The notes under the pieces were generated by a model. That model did no database searches. It saw only the letters and a list, made by a program, of their open reading frames with translations, and was not told where the DNA came from. From NCBI RefSeq assembly GCF_937877005.1, contig NZ_CALEFV010000272.1, positions 1 through 18,607 on the forward strand: DNA of 18,607 nucleotides, read 5' to 3'. The position numbers and the translations under genes were made by a program. The stretch is from an uncultured Fibrobacter sp. GTDB taxonomy: Bacteria; Fibrobacterota; Fibrobacteria; Fibrobacterales; Fibrobacteraceae. Positions 14,890-18,607 of this stretch are shown here, piece after piece (positions within the stretch are counted from its first letter, which is position 1; the number at the start of each line of letters is the position of its first letter).

Positions 14890-14895
14890 TGTCAA
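14867..14895 (-). promoter_or_regulatory. Consensus promoter of the AbiE toxin-antitoxin operon
   Basis: On the minus strand TTGACA (14890-14895) is followed by exactly 17 bases and TATATT (14867-14872). Transcription would start near 14860, giving a short leader before the antitoxin ATG at 14842. It is the only promoter in the window with an exact consensus -35. Confidence 0.75.
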
Positions 14896-14900
14896 TGGGT

Positions 14901-14932
14901 AAAAAACACCCCCGACACTTCAATGCCGGGGG
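14901..14932 (-). terminator. Rho-independent terminator downstream of dnaJ
   Basis: CCCCCGACA (14909-14917) and TGCCGGGGG (14924-14932) form a 9-bp stem with loop CTTCAA. The single imperfect pair is A-C if read on the plus strand but an allowed G-U in minus-strand RNA, so it is built for minus-strand transcripts. There it is followed by TGTTTTTT. It ends the dnaK-dnaJ region about 70 bases after the dnaJ stop and just before the AbiE promoter. Confidence 0.8.
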
Positions 14933-14964
14933 CGATATTCTCAAAGTGAGCGCAACGCGCGAAC

Positions 14965-15005
14965 GACCTCATACCTCAGAGGCGCCGTGCGCCGACCTCA
15001 CACCT
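14965..15005. repeat. Direct repeat GACCTCAYACCT flanking a GC-rich hairpin
   Basis: GACCTCATACCT (14965-14976) and GACCTCACACCT (14994-15005) lie 29 bases apart. Between them GGCGC (14981-14985) pairs with GCGCC (14989-14993). Just before is another mini-palindrome, GCGCAACGCGC (14950-14960), similar to GGCGCAACGCGCC at 18454-18466. The last bases touch the dnaJ stop codon. This looks like a dispersed intergenic element; its function is unknown. Confidence 0.5.
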
Positions 15006-16149
15006 ATTTGAACAGATTCTTCATCTTTTCAAGGAAAGATTCTTCCTGCGCGGTTTCCTTGTCGTGCCTGAGTTCCGCAAGCTTCTGGTAGAGCTCCTTC
15101 TCTTCGCGGCTCAAGTCCTTCGGGATTTCCACGCCGATGTTCACGTACAGGCTTCCACGGTCGCCGCGCTTGTTCAGCGGGTACAGGCCCTGTTCGCGCA
15201 GGCGCAAGATGCTCCCGGCCTGAGTGCCGGCCGCAATCTTGATCTGCACTTCGCTACCGTCCAGCGTCGGGATGCGCTGCGTTCCACCAAGCACCAGCTT
15301 GTGGACCGGCACCTTGATTTCGCAGTGCAAATCGTCGCCTTCGCGGGTGTAGAAGTCGTCGGGCTTTTCGGCAATGACCGCCAGCAAGTCGCCGCAGGCA
15401 CCGCCGCGAGGCCCGCAGTTGCCTTCGCCACGCAGGTTCAGGTACTGGCCCTCGGCAACGCCCGCCGGAATCTTGATGGAAATCTCTTCGGTTTCCTGCA
15501 CGCGGCCCTCGCCGTGGCAATGCGGGCACGGTTTCGCGATGACTTCGCCCATGCCGTTACAGGTGGGGCAAGCGCTCTCGGTAATCATCTGGAAGAATCC
15601 GCCCGTAGAACGGCGAACACGGCCCGTTCCATGGCAGGTATCGCAGGTCTTGATGTCCTGGCCGCCCTTGCCGTTACATTCCGTACACGGCGTGTAGCGT
15701 TTCAGGCGAACCTTCTTGGTGCAGCCCTCGAAGATTTCCTTGTAGCTGAGCGCCACCTTGATCTGCAAGTCGTTCCCGCGCGGAGGCCCGGCCTTGCGTG
15801 AGCTCCTGCGGCCACCGCCGCCAAAGCCACCGAATCCGCCACCGAAAATATCGCCAAAGTTCGCGAAGATATCCTCGAAACTGAATCCCTGGCCGCCGAA
15901 TCCGCCGCCACCAAAACCGCCACCGGGGGCGTTGAAGCCGAACTGGTCATACTGCTTACGCTTCTCGGGGTTGCTGAGCACATCGTAGGCCTCGGCAGCT
16001 TCCTTGAACTTCTCTTCGGCTTCCTTGTCGCCCGGGTTCTTGTCCGGGTGGTACTTGATGGCAAGCTTCTTGTAGGCGTGCTTGATCTCGTCAGCACTCG
16101 CGTCCTTGCCGACGCCTAGAACTTCGTAATAATCTCTTTTTTCAGCCAT
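15004..16149 (-). CDS. dnaJ: Chaperone protein DnaJ
   Basis: 381-residue type I J-protein that delivers unfolded substrates to DnaK and triggers its ATP hydrolysis. The J domain (1-70) has His34-Pro35-Asp36. The Gly/Phe-rich region (about 75-125) includes FEDIFANFGDIFGG with two DIF motifs. The zinc domain has four CxxCxGxG repeats (Cys155/158, 169/172, 194/197, 208/211). The C-terminal substrate-binding domains follow, to about residue 365. The length is usual and nothing is missing. AAGG lies 6 bases before the ATG, inside a small ATGCC...GGCAT palindrome. It follows dnaK on the same strand after 187 bases that contain a terminator-like hairpin, so dnaJ may be expressed by read-through at a lower level than dnaK. 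Confidence 0.98.
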   Translation of the reverse strand: MAEKRDYYEVLGVGKDASADEIKHAYKKLAIKYHPDKNPGDKEAEEKFKEAAEAYDVLSNPEKRKQYDQFGFNAPGGGFGGGGFGGQGFSFEDIFANFGDIFGGGFGGFGGGGRRSSRKAGPPRGNDLQIKVALSYKEIFEGCTKKVRLKRYTPCTECNGKGGQDIKTCDTCHGTGRVRRSTGGFFQMITESACPTCNGMGEVIAKPCPHCHGEGRVQETEEISIKIPAGVAEGQYLNLRGEGNCGPRGGACGDLLAVIAEKPDDFYTREGDDLHCEIKVPVHKLVLGGTQRIPTLDGSEVQIKIAAGTQAGSILRLREQGLYPLNKRGDRGSLYVNIGVEIPKDLSREEKELYQKLAELRHDKETAQEESFLEKMKNLFK

Positions 16150-16168
16150 AATATGCCTTCGGCATTAA

Positions 16169-16204
16169 AGTGGTTAGTAAACAGTGGTTAGTAAACAGTG
16201 GTTA
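16169..16204. repeat. Tandem repeat AGTGGTTAGTAAAC (2.6 copies), left arm of an inverted pair
   Basis: Two exact 14-base units (16169-16182 and 16183-16196) and a third partial AGTGGTTA (16197-16204). Each unit consists of two related heptamers, AGTGGTT and AGTAAAC. AGTGGTTAGT is the exact reverse complement of ACTAACCACT at 16322-16331, on the other side of the dnaK-dnaJ spacer. Confidence 0.8.
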
Positions 16205-16234
16205 AGCCATAAACAGGAGTTGTTCATCTACAAC

Positions 16235-16268
16235 AAAAGGATTGCCTCAATTTTAAGGCGAATCCTTT
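16235..16268 (-). terminator. Terminator-like hairpin between dnaK and dnaJ
   Basis: AAAGGATTGCCT (16236-16247) pairs with AGGC-AATCCTTT (16256-16268) except for one bulged G at 16260. In minus-strand RNA it ends TCCTTTTGTTG, a short T-run. It could end most dnaK transcripts or act as a processing or stability hairpin between the two genes. Confidence 0.55.
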
Positions 16269-16300
16269 CGTATAATTAGTGGTTTTTGTCAATGACTAAA

Positions 16301-16331
16301 ACTAATCACTAATCACCAACCACTAACCACT
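16301..16331. repeat. Heptamer tandem repeat (ACYAAYC), right arm of an inverted pair
   Basis: Four consecutive heptamers, ACTAATC, ACTAATC, ACCAACC and ACTAACC, plus a partial ACT. The array ends five bases before the dnaK stop codon. The decamer AACCACTTCC at its edge (16325-16334) recurs exactly at 16343-16352, inside the last dnaK codons. Confidence 0.8.
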
Positions 16332-16336
16332 TCCTC

Positions 16337-18238
16337 TTAGTCAACCACTTCCGCGTCGACGACTTCCGGACCGTCGCCCTTCTTGTCGTTCTTCGGCTGT
16401 TCAGAAGCGCCCGGCTGCGGACCCGGCTGGGCCTGGTTTGCACCGGCGGCCTGGGCCATGGAGCTGATCATGCCCTGGAGCTTGTCCATAGCAGCCTTGA
16501 TCTCTTCCTTGGTGCCGTTGTCTTTCTTGGCCTTGATGTCGTCGATGGCAGCCTGCAGCTGGCTCTTGGTGTCGGCCGGCAGCTTGTCGCCAAATTCCTT
16601 GAGCTGACCTTCGGCCTGGTAAGCCATCTGTTCGGCCTGGTTCCTGATGTCCACCAGTTCGCGCTGTTCCTTGTCCTTGGCAGCGTTGGCTTCGGCATCC
16701 TTCACCATCTTGTTGATTTCGTCCTCGGAAAGGCCGCTGGAAGAAGTAATCTTGATGGATTGTTCCTTGCCGGTTTCCTTGTCCTTGGCAGACACGTGCA
16801 CAATGCCGTTTGCGTCGATATCGAAGGTCACTTCGATCTGCGGCACGCCACGCGGCTTCTTCGGGAGGTCGGTCAAGTCGAACTTGCCGAGCGTACGGTT
16901 GTCGCGGGCAAATTCGCGTTCGCCCTGCAGCACGTGAATCGTCACGGCCGGCTGGTTGTCTTCGGCGGTAGAGAACACCTGGCTCTTCTTGGTCGGAATC
17001 GTGGTGTTTCGGTCGATGAGCTTCGTCATCACGCCACCGAGAGTCTCGATACCCAAGGAAAGCGGGGTCACGTCGAGGAGCAACACGTCCTTCACGGAGG
17101 AGTCGCCGCTAAGCACGGCACCCTGGACGGCGGCACCGATAGCCACCACTTCGTCCGGGTTCACAGTCTTGTTCGGTTCCTTGCCGAAGAACTTCTTCAC
17201 GGCTTCCTGCACGGCCGGGATACGGGTAGAACCACCGACCAGGATCACCTCGTCGATTTCGCTCAGGGAGAGGCCGGAGTCGGCGATAGCCTTGCGGCAG
17301 GGTTCCATGGAGCGTTCCACCAGGTGGGCGGTCAGCTGGTCAAACTTTGCACGGCTGAGCGTGAGGTCCAAATGTTTCGGGCCCGAAGCGTCGGCAGTGA
17401 TGAAGGGGAGGTTAATGTTCGTGGAAGTCGTAGCAGACAGGTCGATCTTAGCCTTTTCCGCGGCGTCCTTCAAACGCTGCAGGGCCATCTTGTCCTTCTT
17501 CAGATCGATGCCCGGATTGTCCTTCTTGAATTCGTCGTTGATCCAGTCGATAATCACTTCGTCGAAGTTGTCACCGCCGAGCATCGTATCGCCGTTGGTG
17601 GCCTTCACGCTGAACATGCCGTCGTCGATTTCCAGGATAGAGATATCGAACGTACCGCCACCGAGGTCATACACGGCGACCTTTTCGCTCTTCTTGGAGT
17701 CAAGACCGTAGGCGAGGGCGGCAGCCGTCGGTTCGTTCACGATACGCAGCACTTCGAGGCCTGCAATCTTGCCGGCGTCCTTCGTAGCCTGACGCTGGGA
17801 GTCGTTAAAGTAGGCGGGGACCGTAATCACGGCCTGCGTCACCGGCTGACCCAGGTAGTCTTCGGCAATCTTCTTCATGGTCTGGAGAACCATGGCCGAA
17901 ATCTCGGGAGGTGCGAACTGCTTGTCGTCCACCTGCACGCGCACCGGGTCAGAACCCGTGCCCACCAGCTTGTAGGGCATGTTCTTTTCGGCAGCGGAGC
18001 ATTCGCCAGCCGTACGGCCCATGAAACGCTTGATGGAGTAAATGGTCTTTTCGGGGTTGGTGATAGCCTGACGCTTTGCCACGTGGCCCACCAGACGTTC
18101 GCCGTTCTTGCCGAAAGCGACAATGGACGGGGTGGTGCGGAAACCTTCCGCGTTAGCGATCACGACCGGCTTGCCGCCTTCCATCACGGATACGCAGCTG
18201 TTGGTCGTACCAAGGTCAATACCGATAATCTTGCTCAT
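16337..18238 (-). CDS. dnaK: Chaperone protein DnaK (Hsp70)
   Basis: 633-residue ATP-driven chaperone, full length for the family. The N-terminal ATPase has GIDLGTTNS (6-14), DLGGGTFD (191-198) and VILVGGSTRIP (331-341). The interdomain linker is VLLLDV (385-390). The substrate-binding beta domain and helical lid follow, then a low-complexity Gln/Pro/Gly tail ending in GPEVVDAEVVD. AGGAG lies 7 bases before the ATG. It works with DnaJ, encoded next; no grpE or hrcA is seen in the 369 bases upstream. I looked for a CIRCE-type operator (TTAGCACTC and its inverse nine bases apart) upstream and did not find one, so heat-shock control, if present, uses something else. Confidence 0.98.
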   Translation of the reverse strand: MSKIIGIDLGTTNSCVSVMEGGKPVVIANAEGFRTTPSIVAFGKNGERLVGHVAKRQAITNPEKTIYSIKRFMGRTAGECSAAEKNMPYKLVGTGSDPVRVQVDDKQFAPPEISAMVLQTMKKIAEDYLGQPVTQAVITVPAYFNDSQRQATKDAGKIAGLEVLRIVNEPTAAALAYGLDSKKSEKVAVYDLGGGTFDISILEIDDGMFSVKATNGDTMLGGDNFDEVIIDWINDEFKKDNPGIDLKKDKMALQRLKDAAEKAKIDLSATTSTNINLPFITADASGPKHLDLTLSRAKFDQLTAHLVERSMEPCRKAIADSGLSLSEIDEVILVGGSTRIPAVQEAVKKFFGKEPNKTVNPDEVVAIGAAVQGAVLSGDSSVKDVLLLDVTPLSLGIETLGGVMTKLIDRNTTIPTKKSQVFSTAEDNQPAVTIHVLQGEREFARDNRTLGKFDLTDLPKKPRGVPQIEVTFDIDANGIVHVSAKDKETGKEQSIKITSSSGLSEDEINKMVKDAEANAAKDKEQRELVDIRNQAEQMAYQAEGQLKEFGDKLPADTKSQLQAAIDDIKAKKDNGTKEEIKAAMDKLQGMISSMAQAAGANQAQPGPQPGASEQPKNDKKGDGPEVVDAEVVD

Positions 18239-18437
18239 AATGAGTCTCCTATTTTAAATTCTTGCCGCCCGCGAATCATTCCGAAAGGGGGCGATTTTTA
18301 CGCCCATACATAAGCAAAACCCGTGCCAAATGCTAATAACTGGCAAAAAACGGCTATTTCGTTTCGTTCTGAAACAAGAAAACGGCCTGGAAAGGGCTGA
18401 AAACGCCGTGTTTCATAATGGAACAGTGCCCGGAGAG

Positions 18438-18475
18438 TGTCTTCCTGAGCGAAGGCGCAACGCGCCGAAGTCGAT
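18438..18475. repeat. Diverged GTCATCCTGAG-type dispersed repeat
   Basis: GTCTTCCTGAGCGAAG is followed by the palindrome GGCGCAACGCGCC (18454-18466) and CGAAGTCGAT. It shares the GTC-TCCTGAG...CGAAG frame with the minus strand of 1166-1201, and its palindrome with 14950-14960. Confidence 0.45.
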
Positions 18476-18481
18476 ATACGA

Positions 18482-18506
18482 AACTAGGCAACTTGTTGCC
18501 TTAGTT
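18482..18506. repeat. Near-perfect palindrome
   Basis: AACTAGGCAAC (18482-18492) and GTTGCC-TAGTT (18495-18506, with one extra T) are inverse copies around a two-base centre. There is no T-run on either side, so it does not look like a terminator. It could be a protein-binding palindrome or part of a dispersed repeat. Confidence 0.5.
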
Positions 18507-18532
18507 GAGTTAGGTTCGAAGGAGCAGGATCT

Positions 18533-18559
18533 AAAAAGGGGAGGGGGAGGAATCCCCCT
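18533..18559 (-). terminator. Possible minus-strand terminator for a gene beyond the right edge
   Basis: AGGGGGA (18542-18548) pairs with TCCCCCT (18553-18559) around GGAA. On the minus strand it is followed by CCCCTTTTT. The separation of the T-run from the stem by four C weakens the call. Confidence 0.35.
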
Positions 18560-18607
18560 GGTTCGCACTCCGTTGCTCTCCACCCCCTCGCCTAAGGGGT
18601 TCCACCC

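Larger units (their letters stand above)
18239..18607. other. Non-coding stretch upstream of dnaK
   Basis: No convincing gene on either strand. It holds the dnaK leader, an imperfect inverted repeat GCCA...TGGC near 18325-18344, a dispersed-repeat relative (18438-18475), a palindrome (18482-18506) and a C-rich hairpin (18533-18559). A promoter for dnaK must lie here, but I cannot place it with confidence. Confidence 0.5.

Noticed and set aside
16169..16331. CRISPR array
   Set aside because: The repeat units are 7-14 bases, directly abutting, with no spacers and no cas genes nearby.
16760..18313. Long plus-strand open frame opposite dnaK
   Set aside because: It is a shadow of dnaK codon bias; the translation matches no family I know.
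18239..18420. CIRCE/HrcA heat-shock operator upstream of dnaK
   Set aside because: Only GCCA...TGGC arms near 18325-18344 were found; they do not match TTAGCACTC-N9-GAGTGCTAA.

Overview
The window reads as chromosomal DNA from an anaerobic Gram-negative bacterium, most likely Fibrobacterota (Fibrobacter or a close relative). This is inferred from several points: a V/A-type ATPase operon with the E-DUF2764-A-B-D-I-K order also known from Chlamydia, spirochaetes and Bacteroidetes; TATATT-type -10 boxes; moderately high G+C in genes with very A+T-rich leaders; and dispersed GTCATCCTGAG-type intergenic repeats. No 16S gene or other decisive taxonomic marker is present, so the assignment is tentative.

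Layout from left to right. (1) Positions 1-1109 (+): the 3' part of a nucleotidyltransferase-fold protein, followed by a hairpin that can terminate transcription in both directions. (2) Positions 1218-3011 (-): aspS, a bacterial-type aspartyl-tRNA synthetase with residues typical of the non-discriminating form. (3) Positions 3308-11077 (+): a compact V/A-type ATPase operon, atpE-DUF2764-atpA-atpB-atpD-atpI-atpK1-atpK2. It runs from one A+T-rich promoter region to one strong terminator. It has no recognisable C, F or G/H subunit gene, but has a DUF2764 gene and two different proteolipid genes. (4) Positions 11150-12624 (+): a DUF2156 acyltransferase-like gene overlapping by one base with a YkgJ-type cysteine-cluster gene; both are rich in cysteine motifs. 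(5) Positions 12646-13230 (-): a flavodoxin-fold protein with a compact four-cysteine motif. (6) Positions 13339-14842 (-): a two-gene AbiE-type (type IV) toxin-antitoxin module with a consensus promoter overlapped by an inverted repeat. It looks more A+T-rich than its surroundings and is probably an acquired insertion. (7) Positions 15004-18238 (-): dnaK followed by dnaJ, separated by 187 bases of inverted heptamer repeats and a terminator-like hairpin. (8) Positions 18239-18607: no gene seen, only repeats and hairpins.

How the genes work together. The ATPase genes encode one membrane rotary machine (A3B3 catalytic head, D rotor shaft, E stalk, I stator, K ring). Overlapping or abutting starts suggest translational coupling from atpA to atpI, while each K gene has its own well-spaced ribosome site. 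The most notable observation is that the two tandem K subunits differ at positions that form the Na+ site in Enterococcus hirae NtpK: copy 1 keeps the polar ligands (Ser63, Gln64, Gln108, Glu137), and copy 2 replaces two of them (Ala63, Val107). DnaK and DnaJ form a chaperone pair. The AbiE pair is an autonomous defence or stability module. The remaining genes are small accessory functions whose roles are less certain.
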